A DNA stretch of 64,000 nucleotides. Origin: JABCZS01 sp041660525. Its GTDB lineage: Bacteria; Pseudomonadota; Gammaproteobacteria; JABCZS01. The stretch spans positions 33,275 through 97,274 of the forward strand of contig JBAZWD010000010.1 in NCBI GenBank assembly GCA_041660525.1, given 5' to 3'. A model generated the notes under the pieces. It did not search any database and was not told where the DNA came from. It worked only from the letters and a program-made list of their open reading frames with translations. Made by a program: the position numbers and the translations under genes. Each line of letters starts with the position of its first letter. The stretch's first letter is position 1. Shown here one piece after another: positions 35,704 to 44,094 of the stretch.

Positions 35704-38286
35704 TTATTTTTTTAATAAGGCTTGTGCTTTGGTTTTTGCGATAGCAGCCCCACGCTTGAGGCGCTGTGCTTCTTGGCGTATTTCATCCATGCTTTTACCC
35801 ATTTCTTCCTCTAAAAGAGTGTGAGGCTCCACGTATACTAATAATTCGCGAGATTTTAAATCGTCATAGCAAGCTTTAAATTTTTCACCAAAATCTGAAA
35901 AGAAAAATTGATTACGATCTTCAAGCCCGATTAAAACACGATTAAATTCATTTGCGACTGAAATAGAGTCGTACCCTTTCTCTTGAATCACTCGTTTTAA
36001 GCTTTTTAATAAAATTATTACTCGTTCACGCTCATCAGAAAACCCCGGACAAATAGTTTTGATTCCAGACAGTCCTTTGATTGCACGAATGACGATCTCA
36101 AGCCGTAATAAAATCGCCGGGCCAGCTTCAACATGGAAGGCATTAAGCTGATGATCATCTTTAAGCATCCTATACACACGTTTCCAGTGTTCAAGGTAAT
36201 CATCCTGCCAATTACCTCCAAAAAAATGTGCCAATCGTACTATAGGTCTATTGGCATGAGTTGCCTCAAGCGACTCACATAATCCTTTAACCTGCTTCAT
36301 AATTACATTTTCAGCTTTATCTTGACTGTATTTTTCACCTAACATCATCATTTTCTCGCGTTCTCGTATCGCTGTATTTAAAATACGTGCTACATCTGCC
36401 TGATGTTCAGGTTTTCTAAAAAATAGTTGATTGAAATAGGAGCGCATTGTCGACTGTATGCAATTAATCACATTTGAAAATACCAATCGCTCATTTTTGG
36501 GTAGTATTGCAAGATTTTGAGCCTTAGAAACCACTTCACCAAGCACTGTTGCACCACGAGAAGAACGACCACAAATATGATGGGCTAAGCTCTCTTTAGC
36601 ATGTGACATCTGCATATCAAGCATTGCACTATTCAAGTAATGCATGGCTTCGATAGAACTTCTTGCCCCAATTAATTGTCCGCGTAGGGTTTGATAGACT
36701 TGTTCGCGCGCAGGATCTTTTGCGATCAGGGTAAATCCATAAACTTTATTCCATTCATGGGCCAGCAAATTTAGAAGAGCACCTTTGTTAACTTCACCAA
36801 AAGTAAATAACATATGACCACATTTGGGATCACTTAGCATCTCACGAGCTGTCGCAGCATTACGCCTTGCTTGTTCAAATAAATATCTTTGCTGCCAAGA
36901 GGAATTAAAGCATCTATTATCTAAATCTTGAAAAAAACCAATCCAAAATTGTCGATATTTCTGCTCCCAATCCTCAATACTTTGCAATGATAATAAATCT
37001 GGTTTTTGATTTTTAAAAATTGAAAGCAATTCATTTTGTTTCATTTGCAACCAATGCTTTACTGACCCATCGGATATGTCTGTATAAAGATACTGATTAA
37101 AAGCATCTTCATGGATTCTCGTAGTTTGATTTAAAGCATTCTCTAAATCGTCGCGACGTTTTTTAATCGCTTGAAATAAATGACCTTGTACTTGCAAAAG
37201 ACGTTTACGTGCATCTGACCAAATTTCAGCAAAAGATGGTGAAAACCAACCTAGTTCTTGAATTTTTTGATAAAGTTGCTGAACATGAGCTTGTATAGTA
37301 GCTTTATCAGAACAGGCACCATTTTCAATTCTTTTTAGCGCTAAACTTAAATCTTTTTTTACTTCTTCGCTGACTTCTAAAGCCAAAATATCTGATTGTA
37401 ATTGTCCCAGCTCTTCTAGCCATTCATGTTGTCGCCAGATCAAAGGTTTTAAAGCCAGGCTAGCGATTGACATCACAACTTTTAATAAAGCACTAAATGA
37501 AGTTTGAGCGTTATCATTTAAAATGCGGCCATCACGGATATTGATAATATGCACGGTAAGCGCGTTCATCATATCCTCAGCCCAATACTGATTTACATTT
37601 AGTCCTTTTGCCTTAATTTGCTGCTCAACAGCCTGATAAGTGCTTTTTACTTGCAAACGGATAAGGGGTGCTAAATCTAATGTAAAATCGCGCGCTATTA
37701 ACCCTGCTTGCCTCATAGGTGCCAATACACTTTGACATGTTTGTACGAAATTTATAAGATTCTTTTTATCGAGCAAAGATTCTTCTGCACTAGCAATTGA
37801 TTTTTCAGCAGTTAATAAAATCGCATCTAATACAGACATTAAATCTACAATAGGTGGCGCTTGCCATTGCAAAGCTTTCAAATTTAACGCATCAGTTTCT
37901 AGAATACTGTCGATAGGATCAGGGTAATTATCAAGTGCTTTTAATGCCTCAAGCGCTGTTAATACTTGCTCAATTTCAACTTGCACTTCTGGTGAAAGTT
38001 TATCACCAAAGGACTGACCTGCATTTTGGATAGCTAATTCTATGGTATTAACAATATCATTGAAGCTCTCTGATAATTCGGCCTTTAAATTATTTAATTC
38101 TCGATGATAAAGATAAAACAGTGAAAATGGGATCGGTATTTTATTAGCGTCTTTTTGATTAACAGGAACATAACGATTAATGCCTTGCAATACATCAGCA
38201 GCACGATCATAAAATTCATTTATTTTTGCATGAAGTGCTTGTGCCTGTACAGAAACCTGCTCAGGAGCGATGTTTTTAAATGTCAT
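35704..38286 (-). CDS. Large helical protein of unknown function in the tra operon (860 aa)
   Basis: No signal peptide or membrane segment is seen. The protein is almost wholly alpha-helical with many short amphipathic and coiled-coil stretches, and ends in a Glu-rich then basic tail (LLEEEMGKSMDEIR...KRGAAIAKTKAQALLKK). No Walker, metal or catalytic motif is evident. It is co-oriented with the tra genes, ends 7 bp before the small HTH gene and begins 38 bp after the second unknown gene. It may be a conjugation accessory or a protein moved by the system. Not recognised. Confidence 0.6.
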   Translation of the reverse strand: MTFKNIAPEQVSVQAQALHAKINEFYDRAADVLQGINRYVPVNQKDANKIPIPFSLFYLYHRELNNLKAELSESFNDIVNTIELAIQNAGQSFGDKLSPEVQVEIEQVLTALEALKALDNYPDPIDSILETDALNLKALQWQAPPIVDLMSVLDAILLTAEKSIASAEESLLDKKNLINFVQTCQSVLAPMRQAGLIARDFTLDLAPLIRLQVKSTYQAVEQQIKAKGLNVNQYWAEDMMNALTVHIINIRDGRILNDNAQTSFSALLKVVMSIASLALKPLIWRQHEWLEELGQLQSDILALEVSEEVKKDLSLALKRIENGACSDKATIQAHVQQLYQKIQELGWFSPSFAEIWSDARKRLLQVQGHLFQAIKKRRDDLENALNQTTRIHEDAFNQYLYTDISDGSVKHWLQMKQNELLSIFKNQKPDLLSLQSIEDWEQKYRQFWIGFFQDLDNRCFNSSWQQRYLFEQARRNAATAREMLSDPKCGHMLFTFGEVNKGALLNLLAHEWNKVYGFTLIAKDPAREQVYQTLRGQLIGARSSIEAMHYLNSAMLDMQMSHAKESLAHHICGRSSRGATVLGEVVSKAQNLAILPKNERLVFSNVINCIQSTMRSYFNQLFFRKPEHQADVARILNTAIREREKMMMLGEKYSQDKAENVIMKQVKGLCESLEATHANRPIVRLAHFFGGNWQDDYLEHWKRVYRMLKDDHQLNAFHVEAGPAILLRLEIVIRAIKGLSGIKTICPGFSDERERVIILLKSLKRVIQEKGYDSISVANEFNRVLIGLEDRNQFFFSDFGEKFKACYDDLKSRELLVYVEPHTLLEEEMGKSMDEIRQEAQRLKRGAAIAKTKAQALLKK

Positions 38287-38323
38287 AGTTTATTTCAAAA
38301 GTTAGATATTAGGAATTTACTTA

Positions 38324-40012
38324 TTATTTTGCGACAGTACTCTTTCTCATGCTTTCATGACGTTCACGTGCGTTTTTGGCTTCTTCTTCACCTTCAGCAC
38401 CTGCAAGCAAAGCAAGCTCTTCTTTAACATATGATCGTACTTGCTGTTCTGTTGCATAAATATTTGAGCGGCTTTTGAAATAATCTTTTGTATTATACTT
38501 CCAATAGACACAGCATAAAGATTGTCTTTCTTTATCCATTTGATTTAATTGAAATGTACCGTTCAAAAATTGCATATAAACCCAATCTACAAAATAATGT
38601 TTTTGAGCATTCCCACAAGCTCTTGAGTGTTGATGCTCATCAAGTTTGTCGAGTGGAGTACCATATAATTGTTCACAGTCTTTTTCATGAAGTAATGCTG
38701 CAGCTGTATTTTCTCCTTCTGCCTCTGCATCGGATAAAAATATCGCGGTACTTTTTGCAGACATAGACGGACTTACCGGCGGCGTCTTTTTAAGTTGTGG
38801 CGGCGCTTGTATCGCACGTGCCTTACTCTGCTGCTGTAGAGATTTCATCAAAGGATTATCTGGTCGCATGGCGAGGGAGGGAGAATTTTTTGACATTTTT
38901 GATCTTCTTGCCAATTGCTCGCTTAAATTATCTTTAATGTTGGTATAAAATGTATTAGTTTTTGGATCGCAATGCAAAAAAACAGTTACATATTTATTTT
39001 GAATTTGAGCAAGCAGCTTTAAATTTAAACATCCTTGTTGATTCAAAAATAGAATTTTATCTATAAAATCGTATTCATCTTTAAGTTGCTTATCCTTGTC
39101 TACTGGAGCGCCCAAACGAGACCAAAATGTTTTTAAAAACCCGAAGGATGAAGCATCAGTCCCATTAAATATAGCAAGCCTAGATTTTACAGTTTGTTGA
39201 TGAATTTGCATGGCTTGGTGCAATTCATTATTTATGCGATAACCATCACCTAATACATGATAATCAGGAAAGTAATCACCCATTTTGGAATAGGCTTGTT
39301 GTATTACTGAAAATACAAGTCGCATACGCTGCTCTGGGGTTTCTTCAATTGCCTCTGCATCCATTGTAAATCGTGCACACAACCCTTTATCAGGCTCTAT
39401 ATCACGAAGTAAAGTGCTGACTAAAGCAACATCATCCATTACATCATACTGCTCCACAACACTAAGTATATTGAAATAATCTGAAATTCCTCTTAGCATT
39501 TTTGCATATCTGATTAATAACTCATACTCTTTAGTTCCTGATCCTGCTGTATTAAGCAATAACTCCGATTGCATACTTGCATCTAATAATACTATCAATG
39601 TAATTAAGTCAAAAGTCTTTGACCAGTATTCTTTAAAGCTCGCTGGTTTGATAAATGACAGTTTCGTCAAAGAATGCGTATCCCTTGCCTGAGGGAATGC
39701 CTGTAATAAATTAAGTTTTATATGACTGCGTAATGACGAATCTAGTTCTTGAATAGCGCCATGTAAATCATTAGTATTCAGCACAATATTTAGCTGATCT
39801 GAAAAAGTCAAAATAACCAATGTTTGCTGCAACAAATATAATTTATTTGATTCGCCATCCACAATTAAGATTTGCCAAAAATTTTGTAAAGCTTTGAGCT
39901 GTAAACCGTGGTGTGCCTTTTCGGTGACCACGTCACCTACCCAATGGTTTACAATATCAGTGTTTGACCAAAATTTTATTTTTTCAACAATGGCTTTGTT
40001 TAGATCGTGCAT
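38324..40012 (-). CDS. Large unknown protein, first gene of the tra operon (562 aa)
   Basis: A soluble, mostly helical 562-aa protein. Residues about 380-450 are low-complexity (KTPPVSPSMSAKS) with a short acidic DAEAEGE run. The C-terminus is highly charged and Glu-rich (LLAGAEGEEEAKNARERHESMRK). An AAGGG ribosome-binding site precedes the ATG. It is the first gene after the terminator at 40059-40079 and so the first that the upstream Q-like protein would let be transcribed. No domain recognised. With the next 860-aa gene it forms a pair absent from the F plasmid. Confidence 0.6.
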   Translation of the reverse strand: MHDLNKAIVEKIKFWSNTDIVNHWVGDVVTEKAHHGLQLKALQNFWQILIVDGESNKLYLLQQTLVILTFSDQLNIVLNTNDLHGAIQELDSSLRSHIKLNLLQAFPQARDTHSLTKLSFIKPASFKEYWSKTFDLITLIVLLDASMQSELLLNTAGSGTKEYELLIRYAKMLRGISDYFNILSVVEQYDVMDDVALVSTLLRDIEPDKGLCARFTMDAEAIEETPEQRMRLVFSVIQQAYSKMGDYFPDYHVLGDGYRINNELHQAMQIHQQTVKSRLAIFNGTDASSFGFLKTFWSRLGAPVDKDKQLKDEYDFIDKILFLNQQGCLNLKLLAQIQNKYVTVFLHCDPKTNTFYTNIKDNLSEQLARRSKMSKNSPSLAMRPDNPLMKSLQQQSKARAIQAPPQLKKTPPVSPSMSAKSTAIFLSDAEAEGENTAAALLHEKDCEQLYGTPLDKLDEHQHSRACGNAQKHYFVDWVYMQFLNGTFQLNQMDKERQSLCCVYWKYNTKDYFKSRSNIYATEQQVRSYVKEELALLAGAEGEEEAKNARERHESMRKSTVAK

Positions 40013-40054
40013 TATACACCCTTGATACTTAATAAAATGAGAATAATGTTCAAT

Positions 40055-40079
40055 AAAAAACCCTGCGATATGCAGGGTT
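40055..40079 (-). terminator. Rho-independent terminator ahead of the tra operon
   Basis: Read on the minus strand, an 8-bp stem (AACCCTGC / GCAGGGTT, 5-base loop) is followed directly by TTTTTTATT. It lies between the Q-like antiterminator gene and the first tra-operon gene, so read-through here would be needed for upstream transcription to reach the tra genes. Confidence 0.8.
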
Positions 40080-40146
40080 AAAATTTATATAAGAATGTCT
40101 ATTATGAAAAAAAGTATGCCAAAAGATCCCGCGCTTAACAAGCATT

Positions 40147-40710
40147 TCACTTTAAACTATGCATATGTGCATGATTTCCCTTTAATTGAATTAATAATTT
40201 TTGAGTTAACAAGTGCTTTTCTTGCAGTAGCAAATCAAAAATACTAACGTACTTTGATTCCCATGTTTTTTTCCAATTATTAACTGATACACCGCATAGT
40301 TTTGCTATCGCAACGCGTGTATATGCTATAGAACCTTCACCAGCGCAACGTTCACAAATAGTAATTTTGCATATGCCCGTTCCTTTGCAACTCGTACAGC
40401 GCCTTGGCATCAAAAACTCTGTTAATGCTGCTTCACATAACCGTTTGAGCTGCTCAAGGTTTTGAGCACATGGCCATTGTTGATGAACGGCTATTTGTTG
40501 CGTGTCACGCAACAAATAGCCTAAGAGTTGACCACGTGCATACGTATCATCATTTACATACCAACATGCAAAATGATAAAGCCTATCGTTGGTACTACTT
40601 AAACAAGCAGCTACATCAAATGCGGTAAAACTAGGTGTTCCTCCTCGCCCAACACGATCTAAGCAAGCACCCTTTACCGATAATTTAGTTATGATTTCTA
40701 GTATGCTCAT
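40147..40710 (-). CDS. Lambda Q-like antitermination protein
   Basis: A 187-aa protein with GGAG six bases before the ATG. The centre has two DnaJ-type zinc knuckles, C105-x2-C108-KGTG and C119-x2-C122-AGEG. A segment follows, AYTRVAIAKLCGVSVNNWKKTWESKYVSIFDLL, which matches the phage antitermination Q family (Cys-rich knuckles, then a GIS..W...W...Y helix-turn-helix-like region). Q proteins load on RNA polymerase near the promoter and suppress downstream terminators. Here a terminator and the whole tra operon lie directly downstream. This suggests control of transfer genes by antitermination (inference). Confidence 0.72.
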   Translation of the reverse strand: MSILEIITKLSVKGACLDRVGRGGTPSFTAFDVAACLSSTNDRLYHFACWYVNDDTYARGQLLGYLLRDTQQIAVHQQWPCAQNLEQLKRLCEAALTEFLMPRRCTSCKGTGICKITICERCAGEGSIAYTRVAIAKLCGVSVNNWKKTWESKYVSIFDLLLQEKHLLTQKLLIQLKGNHAHMHSLK

Positions 40711-41001
40711 GTTTGCTCCTTATGTGAATTTATATATACCTACTGTGCATGGGGAAAGTTATGCTTTCCCCTACGTAGTAGGGCACAGATGCACGGTTTT
40801 GTAACATTTTGATTTTTAAAAGTAAAAAAGCGTGCATTACTAGAATGCACAGATGCACATGCACACGCAGTAAAAAGACATAAGAATTTGATTTATCAGA
40901 TTTTTTAATGATCCTAAAAGTGTGCACGTGCATGTGCACGCTTTTAATGCACACTTTTGTGCACACTTGTAAGTATTTGATTCCTAGTACAAGTAGTAAT
41001 T
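40711..41001. promoter_or_regulatory. GTGCAC-repeat region between the repA-like and Q-like genes
   Basis: No gene is supported here. A perfect 8-bp hairpin (GGGGAAAG / CTTTCCCC, 40751-40771) lies near the Q gene. From about 40790 to 40970 the motif GTGCAC/TGCACA recurs many times in both orientations (GTGCACGTGCATGTGCACGC, GTGCACACTTG, TGCACATGCACACGC). This dense cluster resembles an iteron array, a regulator-binding region or an origin. A Q-utilisation and pause site may also lie here. Confidence 0.5.
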
Positions 41002-42036
41002 TCATTTGCCCTCATTTTGTGCTGTGATCTTGGGAAGTAATAAGCAGTGTTGTTCACTTAAAGAAGTAACGCGGACGTTAGGATGAGATTTTAATTGTTC
41101 AATAATTTTGTAGGCTGTACGCCTGGCAATACCTAAACGGTTCATTAATATGTCGCGCAAAAATGGCGTTGCTAGCCCATCTGGACTTTCAATGACAAAT
41201 TGCAAAGCAAGTGCCAATTTTTGTTCAGAGTTATGTGTCGTAAATGTAGTATGTTCCCAGCGACCTCTTGTACGATTTAACTGAATTCGTTGCTCAGGTG
41301 GTGACTTTTGATGTCGGGTATCAAAGCTCAATACCACCGAACTGTCACGCTTGCTTAGCATAATTCCTGTGTCGTACCAGCCTTGCCAAGCCCCACTGCC
41401 ACGAATATCAAAAAATGAAGCAATATTGTCATGCTTTTCTTTTGGCTTTTTTAAGTGATGAATAAGCACAAATGCTGGGTTGGATGCAATAGATGTTTGT
41501 AAATTTACAATGCGTTTATACAATAGCTGCGAGACTTCTTTCGATGAGTTTTCATCAATTGATGAAAAGCTAATAATGGGATCTATGCCAACAATATCAG
41601 GCTGTAAATTTAATAAAATTTTTTGTATGTTTACCCAATCATTCTCTAACATTAAATCCAAAGTTAAACGTCCAGAAATATAAAAATTCTGCGCAATTAA
41701 TTCAATTGCTTGTGGACTGCAAGCTGTTTCAAATACTTCGAGACGCTCATTTAAATAAGCCTCATGAATTTCAGATTGTAAATATAATACCTTAAGTGGC
41801 CTGGGAAATCGTTTGCCTAAAAATACACCCCCACTTGCAGCACGCAATGCCATTTCTAAAAAAAAGTCAGACTTGCCTACTTTCGGTGCACCTGCAATCA
41901 ATACACGATATCCCTGCGCTATTATTCGTTGATCCCAGTACATTTCAGGAAAATGATTATGATTTATCTTTAAATCTCCGCGATTTAAAATTGCTGAAGT
42001 TGCACAATTTTTTGCATCTGAATTCATTGAGCGCAT
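41002..42036 (-). CDS. RepA-like AAA ATPase (RecA-fold helicase family)
   Basis: A 344-aa protein with Walker A GAPKVGKS at 49-56 inside RVLIAGAPKVGKSDFFLEMALRAASG. This is followed by FPRPLKVLYLQSEI and Walker B-like PDIVGIDPIIS. Then come VLIHHLKK and GSGAWQGWYDTGIML, the pattern of RSF1010 RepA/AAA_25 hexameric helicases. The C-terminal part resembles a winged helix (FLRDILMNRLGIARRTAYKIIEQL). It may act in element replication or maintenance and supports a plasmid-like phase. It is divergent from the excisionase gene. Confidence 0.82.
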   Translation of the reverse strand: MRSMNSDAKNCATSAILNRGDLKINHNHFPEMYWDQRIIAQGYRVLIAGAPKVGKSDFFLEMALRAASGGVFLGKRFPRPLKVLYLQSEIHEAYLNERLEVFETACSPQAIELIAQNFYISGRLTLDLMLENDWVNIQKILLNLQPDIVGIDPIISFSSIDENSSKEVSQLLYKRIVNLQTSIASNPAFVLIHHLKKPKEKHDNIASFFDIRGSGAWQGWYDTGIMLSKRDSSVVLSFDTRHQKSPPEQRIQLNRTRGRWEHTTFTTHNSEQKLALALQFVIESPDGLATPFLRDILMNRLGIARRTAYKIIEQLKSHPNVRVTSLSEQHCLLLPKITAQNEGK

Positions 42037-42107
42037 ATCTTTTAATCTATTTGCAAAACACTATAAAATTTTTATTAAAAACTCAATAGCCCATACAAAA
42101 ACCATGC

Positions 42108-42138
42108 AGATCTGCTTTGTTTTTTTCAAAGCAGATCT
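42108..42138. promoter_or_regulatory. Perfect 12-bp inverted repeat with T7 loop
   Basis: AGATCTGCTTTG / CAAAGCAGATCT around seven T lies between the divergent repA-like and excisionase genes. It could be a shared operator, a terminator-like structure or a single-strand initiation signal. Confidence 0.5.
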
Positions 42139-42237
42139 CGATTTAAAGCACATATGCATAGATTGATGTAATTGTATTGATATATTTTTTTATTAAAAAT
42201 ATTATCGATACAAAATTATTTTTAAGGCTTATGTAAA

Positions 42238-42546
42238 ATGCAAACGTTCAATTTAAATGAAGCGGCTAAGTACTTAAAAATTCACCCCCATACCTTGCAA
42301 TCCCGTGCAAAGCAAGGAATCATTCCCGGTAGTCGTATTGGCCGACGATGGGTATTTCTTGAAGCCGATCTTGCCGATCACGTCAGAAAAAGTTATCCTG
42401 AGCGTGGGGATGAACCGTACGGCTTCCGTTATGAGGAGGCAATACGATGTCAATCTACAAACGTGGAAGTGTGTACTGGGCAAGGTTCACAGCACCCAAT
42501 GGACAGCGAATATCGCGCCCTACTGGGACTGAAGACAAAAAGCTAG
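42238..42546 (+). CDS. MerR-type HTH protein, probable excisionase
   Basis: A 102-aa frame whose first 60 residues (FNLNEAAKYLKIHPHTLQSRAKQGIIPGSRIGRRWVFLEADL) are a typical winged-HTH excisionase domain. The last 35 residues lie in the region overlapping the integrase gene and look unstructured. Excisionases of this type bend att DNA and direct the integrase toward excision. Overlap with int is 100 bp, so the two are coupled. Confidence 0.75.
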   Translation: MQTFNLNEAAKYLKIHPHTLQSRAKQGIIPGSRIGRRWVFLEADLADHVRKSYPERGDEPYGFRYEEAIRCQSTNVEVCTGQGSQHPMDSEYRALLGLKTKS

Positions 42547-43439
42547 CACAAGAGTTTCACGATAAACTGAAAGCAGAAATGTGGCGAATTGTTCAATTAG
42601 GCGAAAAGCCTAAGCATTTATGGCAAGACGCTGCACTACGCTGGATGAAAGAAATGTGTCATAAACGTACTGTAAGGGAAGATAAGCGTTTTTTGTGTTG
42701 GTTTCATGATTATCTCTTTGGTAAATACTTGTATGAGATTGACAAGGATCTTATCAACAAGCTCATCGAAATCCGGCAACAACAAGGCGCTACAAATGCA
42801 ACAGTCAACAGATATTTTACCCTATTACGTGCGGTACTAAACCGTGCAAAAAATGAATGGGAGTGGATTGATCAAGTTCCTAAAATTCGGCGGCTTAAAG
42901 AACCGCCTGCACGTGATAGGATCTTATCAACCGAGGAAATGCAAAGACTGTTGAATGAGCTTCCAGAGCATACTCGCGATATGTGTATTTTTGCCCTGGC
43001 AACAGGCTTAAGAGCATCTAATGTCGTGCGTATGAAATGGGCGCAAATCAACCTTAAACAAAAAATTGCCTGGGTTAGTGCTTTGAATGCAAAAGCTGGT
43101 AAACCAATTGGTGTGCCTTTGAATGATGATGCAATGACTGTGCTTATGCGACAAAAAAATAAGCATGGAACATTTGTATTCACCTACCAAGGGAACCCAA
43201 TCAGATATCCAAGAGTTTCTTGGGATAATGCATTGAAGCGCGCAGGCATTGAAAACTTTAAATGGCATGATCTAAGACATACATGGGCAACTCGACATGC
43301 GGTAGAAGGCACGCCTCTGCAAGCACTTAAAAAATTAGGTGGTTGGGCAAGTTGGAAATCGATGGAAAGATACATCCATTTATGTGTTAAAGACATTGAA
43401 GGTTATTCTGAAAATGTCGAATTATCTAAGTCAGTTTAA
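42447..43439 (+). CDS. int: Tyrosine recombinase integrase
   Basis: A 330-aa site-specific recombinase with a strong GAGGAGG ribosome-binding site. The N-terminal arm-binding part is SIYKRGSVYWARFTAPNGQR, followed by a SAM-like core-binding domain. The catalytic domain has all key residues: Arg189 (ATGLRASN), His274-x2-Arg277 (HDLRHTWA), Trp300 in the His/Trp position (GGWAS), and nucleophile Tyr309 (MERYIHL). It lies about 100 bp from a tRNA-Ser 3' fragment, which is the expected attachment core. Confidence 0.95.
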   Translation: MSIYKRGSVYWARFTAPNGQRISRPTGTEDKKLAQEFHDKLKAEMWRIVQLGEKPKHLWQDAALRWMKEMCHKRTVREDKRFLCWFHDYLFGKYLYEIDKDLINKLIEIRQQQGATNATVNRYFTLLRAVLNRAKNEWEWIDQVPKIRRLKEPPARDRILSTEEMQRLLNELPEHTRDMCIFALATGLRASNVVRMKWAQINLKQKIAWVSALNAKAGKPIGVPLNDDAMTVLMRQKNKHGTFVFTYQGNPIRYPRVSWDNALKRAGIENFKWHDLRHTWATRHAVEGTPLQALKKLGGWASWKSMERYIHLCVKDIEGYSENVELSKSV

Positions 43440-43445
43440 AGTACT

Positions 43446-43464
43446 GGTACAAATTTGGTACAAA
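43446..43464. repeat. Paired GGTACAAA motifs next to int (possible arm sites)
   Basis: Two GGTACAAA copies (43446 and 43457, 11 bp apart) lie just after the int stop. A related GGGACAAT...GGGGACA pair occurs at 43706-43723 on the other side of the tRNA fragment. They may be integrase arm-binding sites. Confidence 0.45.
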
Positions 43465-43542
43465 CCGTGTGTAAGGGATTTATTTGTCAATTAAAGTAAG
43501 TTAACCGTAGCCGAATAATTCATTGATTTTAAAGAATTTTTT

Positions 43543-43601
43543 CGGAGAGACAGGGATTCGAACCCTGGGAAGTAGAGTATACTTCAACGGTTTTCAAGAC
43601 C
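43543..43601 (-). other. tRNA-Ser(UGA) 3' fragment, attachment site
   Basis: Read on the minus strand, this is the 3' part of a serine tRNA. It has half of the anticodon stem, a loop with anticodon TGA (GGTCTTGAAAACC), a long variable arm, a T-arm with GGGTTCGAATCCC and an acceptor strand TCTCTCCG. The 5' half (acceptor, D-arm) is absent, since bases beyond 43601 do not pair. CCA is not encoded. This is a displaced att core, not a working tRNA. Confidence 0.8.
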
Positions 43602-43723
43602 TTTATGATAGATAATATTTTTATATAAATCAATGCTTTACGGTCTTACTCCTACTATCAAAACCTCCTAAAACAACCCCAATACGCCGCAAACAGCGGT
43701 GCGTTGGGACAATTTTGGGGACA

Positions 43724-43763
43724 GTGATAAAACTCTTAATAATTGAAAGAAAAGTTTTATCAC
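43724..43763 (+). terminator. Hairpin with T-rich tail
   Basis: Perfect 11-bp arms (GTGATAAAACT at 43724-43734, AGTTTTATCAC at 43753-43763) are followed by CTTCTTTTTTAAT. It would end plus-strand transcription from int. It may also mark the right edge of the att region. Confidence 0.55.
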
Positions 43764-43800
43764 CTTCTTTTTTAATCCTGCACAAACAAACTTGATTGTC

Positions 43801-44094
43801 TTATGCTGCCTTGTCACTAATAATCACATCAATATGCTTACCAATGTGTGCTAGCATAAGCACTAATTTATCGATAGAAAATAACTCGATTTTCCCGCCC
43901 ATAATTTCATTAATCCGTGGCTGCGAAACCCCAAATACTTTTGCGGCTTGCGCCTGTGTTAAGTTATTTTCTTTAATATGTTCACTGATGGCCATCATTA
44001 AATGTGAGCGTATTTGTAAGTTTTCAGCTTCCTCAGCTGAAAACCCTATATCAAGGAAAACGTTTCCTGATGATTTGGTGATTTTATTACTCAT
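43801..44094 (-). CDS. XRE-family antitoxin (HigA-like)
   Basis: A 97-aa protein with a central Cro/C1 helix-turn-helix (NNLTQAQAAKVFGVSQPRINEIMGGKIELFSIDKLVLML). Its ATG overlaps the toxin stop (ATGA). The toxin-first order fits HigBA-type modules. It should neutralise the toxin and repress the promoter at the inverted repeat at 44416-44437. Confidence 0.85.
   Translation of the reverse strand: MSNKITKSSGNVFLDIGFSAEEAENLQIRSHLMMAISEHIKENNLTQAQAAKVFGVSQPRINEIMGGKIELFSIDKLVLMLAHIGKHIDVIISDKAA

Larger units (their letters stand above)
43440..43800. other. att region between int and the toxin-antitoxin pair
   Basis: A gene-free stretch of about 360 bp holding the motif pair at 43446, the tRNA-Ser fragment, a CCGC/GCGG mini-hairpin near 43688, the GGGACA pair at 43706 and the hairpin at 43724. 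The symmetrical layout around the tRNA core resembles an attP. Confidence 0.6.

Noticed and set aside
40000..40050. Promoter with TATAAT just before the 562-aa gene
   Set aside because: The TATAAT overlaps the start codon, and the nearest TTGAAC is about 31 bp away, too far for a normal promoter.
40730..41005. 91-aa minus-strand frame rich in Cys, His and Val
   Set aside because: It is the translation of the GTGCAC repeat cluster, has no ribosome-binding site, and its composition is explained by the repeats.
43543..43601. Functional tRNA-Ser gene
   Set aside because: The acceptor 5' strand, D-arm and half of the anticodon stem are missing, so it is only a 3' fragment.
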